50,020 nt of DNA from Chara braunii (Eukaryota; Streptophyta; Charophyceae; Charales; Characeae), in assembly GCA_003427395.1 (NCBI GenBank), contig BFEA01000228.1, positions 1,527,597-1,577,616 of the forward strand, read 5' to 3'. The translations under genes and the position numbers were made by a program. Of this stretch, positions 18,228 through 27,460 are shown in pieces (the first letter of the stretch is position 1; each line of letters begins with the position of its first letter). Below the pieces are notes generated by a model that worked only from the letters and a program-made list of their open reading frames with translations, was not told the origin of the DNA and did no database searches.

Positions 18228-19144
18228 TCTCAGTACTGTGCCCTACATTTCGCCATCTTGCTTGCACAGTGCCATCGAAGAACCTGAAGTGATCGAGGAT
18301 CGTCTCCTAGCGAGCCCCGCGCCAAGTGCGTTTTAGCGAATCGTTTTTGACGTCATCAATTACTTAGTTTGGAGATAGTGGGAACTTCGTCCTCTCAGAT
18401 ACTCGAGCTGTCACGTCAAGATAGCCAAAGGGACACCGGGGAAAAAATGGTGACGCTGCAGAAACGGGTCTATTCATTACTTGATCAGTGTGTGCATGAT
18501 CTGCTCGGTCGAGGGTCAACTGTTGAGACTTATCCTCTTTGAAGGTGTTTCGCTCACCGGCTGGTGCGCTCTCTCTAATGGTCATCTGTCTCGCCAACCT
18601 CGAGTGACTTCTGGTTCGTGACGGGTACTACTATCGAAGCCCTTGATGCGATTTTTGGTAACTATCCTGGTCTGACCTTCAACAAGTGGTGGTCATTGTA
18701 TGATAGTTCGTTCCGTCCTTAATATCATCAGTTTTCTTTCCTTTTTTTTTTTTTTTTTTTTTTTTTTATAGTTTCGGTTAATTAGGATGATTGATCGTGG
18801 TTAACTGGTCGAGATACGCCTTGACAGGAGTTAAGCTCGCCTTAGATCGTGGGTGGGTGAACAAGGGAAGCCCCTTATGCGTAACAATGTTCTGGAGTGT
18901 GTCGTCTGCGAGGGGAATCCAATACGTAGGCTGCTAGATTGAGAGCGTTAATAATTCTGGAGTTGGCACTTGTCCGTGGAAAGTATTCCCCTGCAGTGAT
19001 TTGGTTTACTTGACCGCCTGGCAAGGCCGAAGAGACGCGCAACCTCTGTAATCGCGCACTTAAAATTTTGTAGAGCCGGAGACTACGAATATAGTTGGGA
19101 CTTGAGTTTTCTTTTCCATTTTCGTTCCGTATGAGATAACACTG

Positions 19145-19370
19145 ATTGTCCGCAATGCATGGTTGCGCTGTGTGACTACCCTATGCATAACTATACTGTG
19201 TGACTACACTATGTGTAACTACAATGTGAGATTGCACCTGTGCGTGATTGCATTGCGTGACTAAGTCAAGTGATACCTTCACGTGGTTGTGACCGTGTGG
19301 ATACGGCAAGTGACTACACTGCATGACCACACCTTGTGACTGTGACGTGAACTCATCACGTGACTACATG
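19145..19370 (+). repeat. Degenerate minisatellite (TGTGACTACACTATGTGTAAC-like)
   Basis: About nine diverged units of roughly 20-28 bases built on GTGACTAC and GTGTAACTAC words. No coding potential. Confidence 0.6.
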
Positions 19371-20181
19371 AGTGTGTGGGAGCGTAGGGCGTATTGCATA
19401 TGCTCACCCTGCGTGTGGTTTCCAGCAGTGGTATGCATTTGTTCGTGTCCCGAGATAAACGGAGCACACGAATGTGTAAGCTTACGAGCGTCGGTAAGTA
19501 TGTATGTCGACTGACGCTTGGTTGAGTGAACTGACTAGCTCAATGGGTACAAGTAGGCACTCGATCGAGTGACACAGGCATATTTCCCGGCTCGCTGGAC
19601 GAGCTTATTTAGTCAAAGGAATTGCTGAAACGATTTTCATGCTAGGCTTTCAGGATTTTGCTTTCTGAGCAGATGGGAAAAGGAAAATCAGTGTTGAGAA
19701 AAATCTATTATGTTCTCGCCAAGTTTTTACTTNACGGTGATTGATTAATCTTCTTCCTAGCACTTCTCCTGTTGTGATTGACTAAGGGAGGAGGGGTTTT
19801 TATGCAAAAGCAGGCAAAAGCAGAAACCTTTTAAAGTGAGTTACCCAGAAAACGGTACTCCGTACAACGGGGTGAAGGTTCGANGCTGCACAAGCTCGTT
19901 GGTTTAACAAGACGTCTGGCTTCGGGACGGGTTGAATCAGAGGGGTTGTGTGACTCCCTAGACAAAACGATCATCAGATTGCAGCTTTGCAAATTCATCG
20001 TAAGTTTGGTCTGTTAGCATATCCACTCCAGTAAGACACTGTGGAACGGAAAATGATTCTAAGCATCGAGTCTGAGTACCAAGGGTCTGTGAAAAAGGAA
20101 AGTGAAGAAGTATACTAAGGGTAACTTACACCTCGTCAATAACACTTCCCCATCTTTTTTTTTTTTTTTTTGTACGTACTT

Positions 20182-20970
20182 ATGGATCGGATGGGGGATG
20201 GCGACAGTGTGAGAATGGCCTACGCCCTCCACCTGGACAAAAGAGGGGATTGGGAGGAAGAGGTAGTTGAGAGAATCCCGTACATTTGGAACTAATGAGG
20301 AAGAGGGTGCTCGAAATAGTGAAGGATCAGAAGATTGTGTCATATACCGTTCACTTGCATGAGTTGAACGGGCGACTGCACAACATCTACTCAACTGTTG
20401 AGACAGTGGATCAGGCACGAGAGTCACTTAACGTCCAACTACAGGAGTGAGGGGTGAAAAGATTGTTGGCAGTACATTGTCAGATGTAGATAGGGATAGA
20501 TTAACGGGAGCTGGGTACTTGATGGCTTTGAGTTTTAGCCGGCCAGCAAAACTCCCATTCGGTACTCTGGCACCGCCAGATAATCCTTCAACTAGTGCTC
20601 AGAGTTGCGAACATTCATTGAGCGCTTGGTGATTTATAGTCGGGTTAATGGACAGCCAGAAGCCGGGCCCAAGCACTAATCAAGTGAATGTGCAGATTCT
20701 GTTCAAGTAATGCTTAGGCACTACTTAGGCAAAAATCCGTCGTTCTTACTCAAAGCAGCAGATCGGATGCTATTCAAGCGAGACTCGGACACTGCTTTAA
20801 GCAAAGAGAAGAGTGAGAGATCCAGACATTTCTTTTTCTTTTCTTCGGAATACACGCGGACAGTGTTTAACCGTACTCAGAACTCAGAAAAGACGTTTAG
20901 ACAAATGCTTTTAATTCAGAGAAGGCTTCTAGTAGTCCTCAGGGCTTGGAGTGAGCATCGTACATAACTC
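20182..20970 (+). pseudogene. Decayed gag-like reading with coiled-coil segment
   Basis: Three short frames follow one another. 20182-20295 reads DSVRMAYALHLDKRGDWEEE and stops in TAATG. The ATG of that TAATG opens 20295-20450 (51 codons), a heptad-like helix with LEIVKDQKIVSYTVHLHELN and VDQARESLNVQLQE. 20447-20632 continues with DRLTGAGYLMALSFSRPAKL. A last open piece (20710-20967) is basic and Ser-rich. Helices like the second are common near the N-terminus of plant gag proteins, but no capsid or zinc knuckle is seen. The region directly precedes the CAGT-rich leader of A/B copy 2. Confidence 0.35.
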
Positions 20971-20989
20971 ATCATTTGTATCAACATCC

Positions 20990-21225
20990 TAACTCTATTC
21001 AGCTACAACACAACTTGCATTCACACAATGAACAGCTAATCCAAGCTGCGGATGACATCCTTTAGCAAACAATAGTCAGCTCTGTAACTAGTAACTTCAA
21101 GCAAAGACCAGTTACCAAACCGGCAAGCGGTGATCTGACCGGTTACCCGACCAGTAAGCAGTTCAGTGACCAGTTTAGCAAACAGTTCATTCAACAACCA
21201 GTCCAGTAAACAGTCCAGTGTAACC
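20990..21225 (+). repeat. CCAGT/CAGT-rich degenerate leader
   Basis: Short words such as CCAGTTT, CCAGTCCAGTA, CAGTTCAGT and GTTACC recur about every 15-30 bases. Copy 1 has only the last part of this leader (from about 2698), so copy 2 keeps more of the original 5' side of the unit. Confidence 0.55.
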
Positions 21226-21436
21226 GGCTCAGCAATTAGTTCATTCAGTAGTCGGTCCAGTGTAACCTGCTCAGCAATCAGTCCATTCAGCAATCAGTCC
21301 ATTCAACAATCATTCCAGTAAACGGGTTGGTAACCAGCTCAGCGATCAGATCAGTTCAGTAATCAGAATAGCAGTTAGTTCTTCAAATCAGCAATTACAT
21401 CAGCAGACAACCAGCAAGCAACAACCATCATCATAC

Positions 21437-22048
21437 ATGAGTGCATTCCACTACTACTCAGTCAGCGATTCAGTGCTAGCCAACCTTAATAGGATCTCCT
21501 TCAAGGAGGCTATTCGGTACCGATATGTCAGTGCCACATGCTTCAAGAGAGGGGACCTGTCGCTCTTCGTTGTGCTCACCAGTTTTGCAGGAGGCACCAT
21601 CCATGACCTGACACCCTACCTGAAGGAAGAAAAGGAGGATCGTGAGCACTTTGACTCAGTCTGGATCCCAGCAATCAGCTATCTCAGTCGGAGGGAGTGT
21701 GAGTTCNATGAGAGAGGAGACACGNTGGTCCGTNGCTTTGGACCAAAGCTCTACTCTGACTACCCCAAACCCCCGGTACCATGTCTACTCACTGATGGAA
21801 CCTGCTGGGGAGATTTAGTTGATTTGGCAAAGAGATACATCTCTCCCTCTGTGATAGGTCGTGAGGTCTCATCAGAGCATCAACCNACGCGTTGGGATGA
21901 GTTATATTCCATGGTCAACTATCGGATCATGTGCGGGGGCAGGGATTGCTCCAGGCTCGACAGATGGCTCTATGGTCCAATGCCTCGATCTCAGAGAGCA
22001 CGTAGACACATGCCGAGGCAGAGGAGAGGGACAACTGTGAGGGATTGA
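21437..22048 (+). CDS. Accessory ORF A, copy 2
   Basis: 203 codons, the counterpart of the ORF at 2897. Outside the N-bearing identical core it differs at four positions in the first 145 bases, giving Phe for Leu, Arg for Gln, Leu for Val and Ser for Cys. All four are amino-acid changing, so there is no sign of strong constraint in this tiny sample. Motifs are as in copy 1 (YRYVSAT, FGPKLYSDYPKPPVP, GTCW, AKRY). Here no primer binding site, gag or pol follows; the unit is joined to a hAT transposase. Confidence 0.6.
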   Translation: MSAFHYYSVSDSVLANLNRISFKEAIRYRYVSATCFKRGDLSLFVVLTSFAGGTIHDLTPYLKEEKEDREHFDSVWIPAISYLSRRECEFXERGDTXVRXFGPKLYSDYPKPPVPCLLTDGTCWGDLVDLAKRYISPSVIGREVSSEHQXTRWDELYSMVNYRIMCGGRDCSRLDRWLYGPMPRSQRARRHMPRQRRGTTVRD

Positions 22049-22097
22049 GGGTGTGATTNAGCAGAGACCNNCTAACGACCAGCAGTCATTTAAGTAC

Positions 22098-22544
22098 ATG
22101 TCAGAGATCAAGCCTATCACGATTGACCAGTTGGTTCTTGACAAACTCAACCGGTTGTCTTCAAGAGAGAGCTTTCCTTACAAGTACGTCAGGATCGATG
22201 GCTTCAAGCTGGAAGATCTGTCAATCTTCATTGCTCTTACTGAGTTCGCAGATGGCACAATCAGAGACCTACGGATTTATCTGAAGAAGGGTAAAGAGAT
22301 TCATCCACATTTTGATGTGTTGTGGGTTGTTGCGGTCAGGTTCGTGCGGCGGGAAGTTGATCACCTTGAAGGTGGCACGAGGCTAGCCTATAGCTTCGGT
22401 CCCAAACTCTTCTCTGACTATCATAAACCTCCAGTTCCATATTACCTTACAGATGGGTCCTGCTGGGAAGGTTTGGTGGATTTTGCTAAGAGGTACCTTT
22501 CTCCTGCAACAGTGGACTACGAGGCACTGACAGAGCCTTCTTAG
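22098..22544 (+). CDS. Accessory ORF B, copy 2 (shorter C-end)
   Basis: 148 codons from the ATG at 22098. Identical to copy 1 up to the end of the N-bearing core, then differs by about nine bases in 260. One change makes TAG at 22542-22544 where copy 1 has GAG, so the protein lacks the last 20 residues of copy 1. The YPKPPVP block reads YHKPPVP here, a change in the most conserved motif of the family. Confidence 0.58.
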   Translation: MSEIKPITIDQLVLDKLNRLSSRESFPYKYVRIDGFKLEDLSIFIALTEFADGTIRDLRIYLKKGKEIHPHFDVLWVVAVRFVRREVDHLEGGTRLAYSFGPKLFSDYHKPPVPYYLTDGSCWEGLVDFAKRYLSPATVDYEALTEPS

Positions 22545-22773
22545 TTCCCTCATCTCAGACGAGGGATTTTCTCACAGCCGTATCTTCCCTCTGCATGGGA
22601 AGAATTTTGTATCTTCCTGGATCTACACGTGAGCCATGGATGTGATTTTCTAAAGATAGGGAGCTTCATGTGGCATTTCATTGAAAAGCCTCAACCTCAG
22701 GAACTGCAGAGATGTGACCAAAAGCATGAGAGACAGCCAGCCAGACGAGAGATAGACTGAGGTGTAGAGGTGG

Positions 22774-25700
22774 ATGGCAGACGAGGGCATACGGGACACG
22801 AGAGTGCCCGCGGGTGGCCAGAAACAGCGGATGGACGACGCAGAGAGGGACGATATTCAGGACGCCCTCGATGAGGAGGAGGGCCGCGAGGGTGGGGCCA
22901 GGGAGGGGGCGGTTGCAGACGAGGCAGACAAGGCAGTCGGAGAACCTAACCTGCCAGGGGAGGAGGTGGTGATGACGTCGAGAGGCGTCGGTGGAGCGGA
23001 TCCTGCTACTAGGGCGCCGCGAGCTGAGGTGGAGCGCGTGAGGAGGGAGAAGAGGACAGTGGGGCAGGCTGGCGTCGAGGTGCCAGACACGGGCAGGGAG
23101 AAGAGGGCTTGGCAGACCACGATTGACGAGATGTATGCCAGGGAGAAGTTGGCTGAGTTCACAGACGCGTGGCTTCAGTGGATCTATGTGAAGAAGTTGC
23201 CATTCAACGCCTTCCGTGGTCCGGAGTTTCAGAGGGTGTGGCAGGCAGCAGAGAGAGTGCCTCGCTCTATCCAGATCCGGTTTCCCTCCTACAGGGTTAC
23301 AGCGGGCGCCGGTATCCCTTCGCAGAGGGCGAAGGTGGCGACGATGGTGAGCGAGGTGCGCGCCACTTTTCGGCACAGCGGTGCCACTATCCTTTCTGAC
23401 GGGAGGAAGTCGCGCAGCGGCAAGCCGCTCGTGAACTTCCTCGCCGGGGGCGCCAATGGCGCCCTGCTGTACGCCACCGTCGCACGTGACGGGTCGGTCC
23501 GAGACACATCGGACGTCGTGTACCGTAGCTGGCGGGCCATCATCTTGTCATTTCCTGCAAAGGACGTGATCGGCTTCTGCACAGACTCCGCCAGTAACTA
23601 TACGGCGGCAACACGCAGGTTCGCCATAGACCCCGAGCCTGAGATCAGGAGGATCACTTGGCTCCCCTGCTGCACCCATGTCTGCAACTTGATGTTGTCA
23701 GATATCGGGACGCGAGTGGTGTGGGTCAAGGAGACCATCATCCGCGCTCGAGCGTTTGTGCGATTTATTAAATCGCACGGCGCTGCTCACACCCTGTTTA
23801 GGAAGGTGAGCCCTCGCGTTCAGCTCGTCGAGCCCGTTGAGATACGATTTGCATCGGTTTTCCTGATGCTGACGTGTCTCAAAGGCCGACGAGACGCGTT
23901 GGAGAGCATGTTGCACGGGGATGCTTGGGCACACATCCCGTGGGATCACTCCCACGTATCTCAGGCGCAGTGGGTGCAGCAGCAGATCCGGAACGGGGAG
24001 TTTTTGCAGCGTGTCCATTACGTCATCCTAGTCATGTCGCCCGTCCACCAGCTACTGCACAGGATGGATAGAGGTGGGATGATGATGTCCGTCATTTACG
24101 AGTGGAGTCAGCATCTGCTGCAGTTGATGAGCAGGGTCGACGTGCCGACGGACATGACCGAGCCGTGCGTGCGTGAGGTTACCATCCACAACCTCCACAT
24201 GCTAGAGCCCGCACATGTCGCGGCCCACCTCCTCAACCCTCGTCGACGGTCCCTCACGTATTACCATTCGCTGGAGACGACCGCCGACAACCGCCGTGTG
24301 GTCGAGGAGTGCGACAGATTTCTCCTGGCGCAGACCGGCGGCGATCCGGTCGGCTTATTGTATAGGACCGTGAGGGACCAGATGAGGGCGTTCCACTCGA
24401 GGCGAGGGGATTGGGGAGATCGTGACCTCTCCGATGCCGAGGCGGCCGATTGCAGGGGGGACAGTGAGACCGAGCGATGTGCAGCGTGGTGGTTCGAGCA
24501 TGGACGTGCCCACCCGGAGTTGCGCACCATCGCCATCCGTGTCAAGCACTTGTGGACGTCTGCCTCTCCAGCGGAGAGGAACTGGGCGGAGCACGAGCGC
24601 GTCAGCACAGCGAGGCGCTGCAAGCTTGGGTTCGCCAAGGTTGCACAGCTGGTTGAGATTGCCACCAATCTCAAACTGGCCTCGTGCGCACGGCAGGGTG
24701 GTGGCTACGTGTTGCCATGGGTTATGGGGACCGGTCGGGGGGGGACGGCGGCAGAGGAGGAGGATGAGGAGGGAGATGTGGAGCCCGAGGTGTGGGGAGC
24801 GCGACCTGATGGCAGTGTTCTCGAGCAGGAGATCCAGCAGCAGATTGTCGCTTTCCGTGACAGCCGACCGTCCAGAGCCCGTTCGGTTCGGGACGTGTTC
24901 GGCAGCAGAGCGACGGAGCTGCGACCGTGGCCGGAGGGTGGGGATGATGTGGACGCTGCTGCGGCAGGCGACGACATCGACGACGACTGGACTGACGATG
25001 ATGACACGCCGCTGAGTCGCAACCCGACGGCTGAGCGAGTGTACTTCACTTACGGTGGGGGTCGTGATGGCATGGATTCACATACATCAGTTATCACTGG
25101 TGGTGTGTCGTCGACCGCGCAGGCGAGTGGCAGCAGCAAAGCCGGTGGTGGTCTTGGAGGACATTCGCATGCGGAGGTTCGCATGGACGACTCGGGAGAG
25201 CAGCAGCCAAGGGGAGGTCTTCGGCACACAGGCAGGCGTTGGGAGGTTAGGAGCGACAACGAGGCCGAGGGGGAGGCCGAGGATGAGGAGGTGCACCTTC
25301 GCGATCGTCGCTTCTCTCCCTCCCATCATCTGATCTCTTCACGGCCCGAGGCACTTAGGCGTTCGGAGAGGTTGGCGTCGGCAGCAGGCAGAGACCGGAC
25401 ACATGACGACGAGGTTCGTGGGGGGGAGAGGACTCCTTCTGACGCCGGTATTCGCCCCCGCTCGCCGTCGGTGCTCCGCACACAGGACTTCGAGGACATA
25501 GGGCTTGGTGGGAGCTTGGGAGATTTGAGTGTCGAGGGACGTCGACGTGCCTCACCGCAGGATGTGCGCACAGACGAGGACGTTGAGCGGAGCCCTGTTG
25601 AGACTGAGGAGGAGAGGGATGCCCATTTGGACCGAGAGGAGGAGGAGCGGCTGAGGAGTTTGCCACGGTGGGAGGGTCGGTTCGCGTATCTCGACGAGCA

Positions 25701-26835
25701 GCGTCGAGAGAGGGACTTGGAGACAGGAGGGGGGGGGAGCCGTGACGTCGACGACTCGGGTGTCCCTGAGGAGGCGGTTCAGGGGGAGTTCGATTATGAG
25801 GGGCAGGATGCCGCCGCGGGTGGTGGGTCAGGTGGTGGACGACGCGGTGACGAGGAGACCGCGGGTGTCCCTGAGGGGCAGGATGTTGTCATGGGCGGTG
25901 GGTCCCCTAGTGGGGGCCGTGGCGACAGCGAGACCGCGGGTGATGAGGGACAGGGTGCTGCAGTGTGCGGCAGAGGAGAGGGTGGACCCGGTGGGGATGG
26001 GGACACCGCGGGTGTCGGTGGAGACGATGGACCGGACGACGACGATGACGACGACCACGGTCCCGAGGACGATCCGTATAGGCTCGCCTTGGTGTTGAGG
26101 GATCCCACAGTGCCTCCGTTGCGCCCTGCCGACACAGCGCACACTTTCTTCGACGCCGACGCTTTGACGCATGCGTTGACGGATGACCCTTTCGCACACG
26201 TGAGCCGCAAGAGCGGCAAGCAGAGGGCCCCTGGGAGGGTATATTCACCGCCGCCGTTCACAGTGCAAAGCCCTCATCGGTCGGGTTCGTCGCTCAGCGA
26301 CGTTAGAGGGAGGGAGTCCAGTGCGGGTGAGGTGGGGTCCGGCAGACGCAGCGACGGCGGTAGAGATAGTGCGGGATCGATGCCTCCACCGCCCGCACGG
26401 ACTCCGGAGGCCAGGGTCGACACCGGGGACCGAACGGTGGCACCTGGAGTTGCGCACAGTGGCGGTTTCCCGCCACCTGTCCGAGGAGGTGAGGGTGGCG
26501 GATGGTCAGCTGTTCGTCGGGTCGGGGACCGGTTGCGGGCGGATTACGACGCCGGGAGGGGCGTCTTCACGGGACATACGCCTGTTCAGACGCAGGCTGC
26601 GGAGGGTGGGTCCGGACGTCCGAGCCTGCAGATGGCAGGCCGCATGCTTGGTTTGTCACGAGTGGAGATGAGGAGGACATTGGTCCTCGAGGCTGCAGGG
26701 ACATCCACGGACAGGCTGCGGGGAGAGCAGTTCACATCGGGCGAGGAGGGGTTGTCGATGCGTCCCGGGATGAGACGACAGCATGGCCTCTCGGAGCTTG
26801 AGGCTCGACTCGCTGCAGGGGTCGTCGCTGGGTAG
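22774..26835 (+). CDS. hAT-family transposase with long acidic C-terminal tail
   Basis: 1353 codons. A hAT transposase excises and reinserts its own DNA element in the nucleus. Residues 115-310 match the DUF659-type core: ATILSDGRKS with Asp209, VIGFCTDSASNY with Asp271, then LPCCTHVCNLMLSDIG at 297-312. AHLLNPR stands at 484-490. The C-terminal dimerisation region is clear at 570-640: AAWWFEHGRAHPELRTIA, then SASPAERNWAEHERV and ATNLKLA. No BED zinc finger, usual at the N-terminus, is present; a TAG lies six bases before the ATG, next to the junction with the A/B unit, so the 5' end is probably lost. Residues 650-1353 are low complexity, rich in Asp, Glu, Gly and Arg. The gene is much richer in GC than its surroundings. 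Confidence 0.85.
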   Translation: MADEGIRDTRVPAGGQKQRMDDAERDDIQDALDEEEGREGGAREGAVADEADKAVGEPNLPGEEVVMTSRGVGGADPATRAPRAEVERVRREKRTVGQAGVEVPDTGREKRAWQTTIDEMYAREKLAEFTDAWLQWIYVKKLPFNAFRGPEFQRVWQAAERVPRSIQIRFPSYRVTAGAGIPSQRAKVATMVSEVRATFRHSGATILSDGRKSRSGKPLVNFLAGGANGALLYATVARDGSVRDTSDVVYRSWRAIILSFPAKDVIGFCTDSASNYTAATRRFAIDPEPEIRRITWLPCCTHVCNLMLSDIGTRVVWVKETIIRARAFVRFIKSHGAAHTLFRKVSPRVQLVEPVEIRFASVFLMLTCLKGRRDALESMLHGDAWAHIPWDHSHVSQAQWVQQQIRNGEFLQRVHYVILVMSPVHQLLHRMDRGGMMMSVIYEWSQHLLQLMSRVDVPTDMTEPCVREVTIHNLHMLEPAHVAAHLLNPRRRSLTYYHSLETTADNRRVVEECDRFLLAQTGGDPVGLLYRTVRDQMRAFHSRRGDWGDRDLSDAEAADCRGDSETERCAAWWFEHGRAHPELRTIAIRVKHLWTSASPAERNWAEHERVSTARRCKLGFAKVAQLVEIATNLKLASCARQGGGYVLPWVMGTGRGGTAAEEEDEEGDVEPEVWGARPDGSVLEQEIQQQIVAFRDSRPSRARSVRDVFGSRATELRPWPEGGDDVDAAAAGDDIDDDWTDDDDTPLSRNPTAERVYFTYGGGRDGMDSHTSVITGGVSSTAQASGSSKAGGGLGGHSHAEVRMDDSGEQQPRGGLRHTGRRWEVRSDNEAEGEAEDEEVHLRDRRFSPSHHLISSRPEALRRSERLASAAGRDRTHDDEVRGGERTPSDAGIRPRSPSVLRTQDFEDIGLGGSLGDLSVEGRRRASPQDVRTDEDVERSPVETEEERDAHLDREEEERLRSLPRWEGRFAYLDEQRRERDLETGGGGSRDVDDSGVPEEAVQGEFDYEGQDAAAGGGSGGGRRGDEETAGVPEGQDVVMGGGSPSGGRGDSETAGDEGQGAAVCGRGEGGPGGDGDTAGVGGDDGPDDDDDDDHGPEDDPYRLALVLRDPTVPPLRPADTAHTFFDADALTHALTDDPFAHVSRKSGKQRAPGRVYSPPPFTVQSPHRSGSSLSDVRGRESSAGEVGSGRRSDGGRDSAGSMPPPPARTPEARVDTGDRTVAPGVAHSGGFPPPVRGGEGGGWSAVRRVGDRLRADYDAGRGVFTGHTPVQTQAAEGGSGRPSLQMAGRMLGLSRVEMRRTLVLEAAGTSTDRLRGEQFTSGEEGLSMRPGMRRQHGLSELEARLAAGVVAG

Positions 26836-27102
26836 GCATCATTGAACGCGATTCAGGGGGAGAGAGAGAGGGGGATTGTTGCACAGGTGGAGGAGGACGA
26901 GGACGCAGACACTGAGTCCGAGTCGATCTAGACTGCGGCACGCAGACACAGGGCACAGCTGGCCGCGGCGGCCACTGCGGCACATGCGGCATACGTCAGC
27001 GGGGCACGGGGCACAGGTGACGGAGGGAGAGGAGGGCGCCGGGGAGGACCGCATGGCCGCACGTCCTCCGGGAGAGGCCGCGCACGCTCTGGTGGGAGAT
27101 GA
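26836..27102 (+). pseudogene. Continuation of the hAT ORF behind two in-frame TAG stops
   Basis: The frame of the transposase goes on after TAG 26833-26835 with an acidic stretch (QVEEDEDADTESES), meets TAG at 26929-26931, then runs Ala-rich and Gly/Arg-rich to a TGA at 27100-27102. The style matches the tail upstream, so the ancestral protein was probably about 90 residues longer. Both stops are one transition away from CAG (Gln). Confidence 0.5.
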
Positions 27103-27109
27103 CGACGTC

Positions 27110-27460
27110 CGTGGTGTTTTTTGCTACTCGGTTGTACAGTACAGACGACGCCCGTCGACGGGTCCAGTTTTTTTTTTCTACTCTATTGTGTAGCAGCGAC
27201 GATGGGTCCAGTTTTTTTTTTCCTACTCGGTTGTACATTAGGGTTTTCCTTTTTTTCTTCCGTACTCGGTTTTCATTAGAGACGATGTGGACATTAGGGT
27301 TTTCATTTTTTTTTTCCCTACTCGGTTGTACAGTAGAGACGACGCCCGTCGACGGGTTCAGTTTTTTTTTCTACTCTGTTGTGTAGCAGAGACGATGGGT
27401 CCTGTTTTGTTTTGCTACTCGGTTGTACAGTAGAGACTACGGGTCCAGTTTTTGGCTTCA
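27110..27460 (+). repeat. T-tract tandem repeats behind the hAT gene
   Basis: About seven degenerate units containing CTACTCGGTTGTACAGTAG, AGACGACGCCCGTCGACGGG or GAGACGATGGGTCCAG and a run of 8-10 T. CCCGTCGACGGG is a 12-base palindrome, present twice (27148 and 27345). Confidence 0.75.

Larger units (their letters stand above)
17618..20160. other. Decayed DNA with scattered protein-like pieces
   Basis: No intact gene. Short stretches read like protein: a frame from about 18019 carrying DDWVLILWELAERLSQQGGD (disturbed by an assembly duplication) and one at 18448-18744 with VTLQKRVYSLLDQCVHDLLG, broken by two stops. There is a T run at 18742-18767, a degenerate minisatellite at 19145-19370, and single N bases at 19733 and 19884. 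It is probably the remains of the same element as 16876-17617 and 20182-20970. Confidence 0.4.
21226..22762 (+). repeat. A/B repeat unit, copy 2
   Basis: Second copy of 2698-4218, collinear at offset 18540 through the ORFs, with one extra 16-base leader unit (CAATCAGTCCATTCAA type). The 3' similarity ends at about 22762 after AGATAGACTGAG; 11 bases later the hAT ORF begins. 21582-22280 is identical to 3042-3740, including N positions. Confidence 0.9.

Noticed and set aside
18017-18292. Open frame of 91 codons with a repeated segment
   Set aside because: The internal repeat comes from the unmerged overlap around the N at 18132.
22678-26992. Many open frames opposite or out of frame with the hAT gene
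   Set aside because: They are shadows of a GC-rich coding region; only the frame from 22774 carries family motifs.
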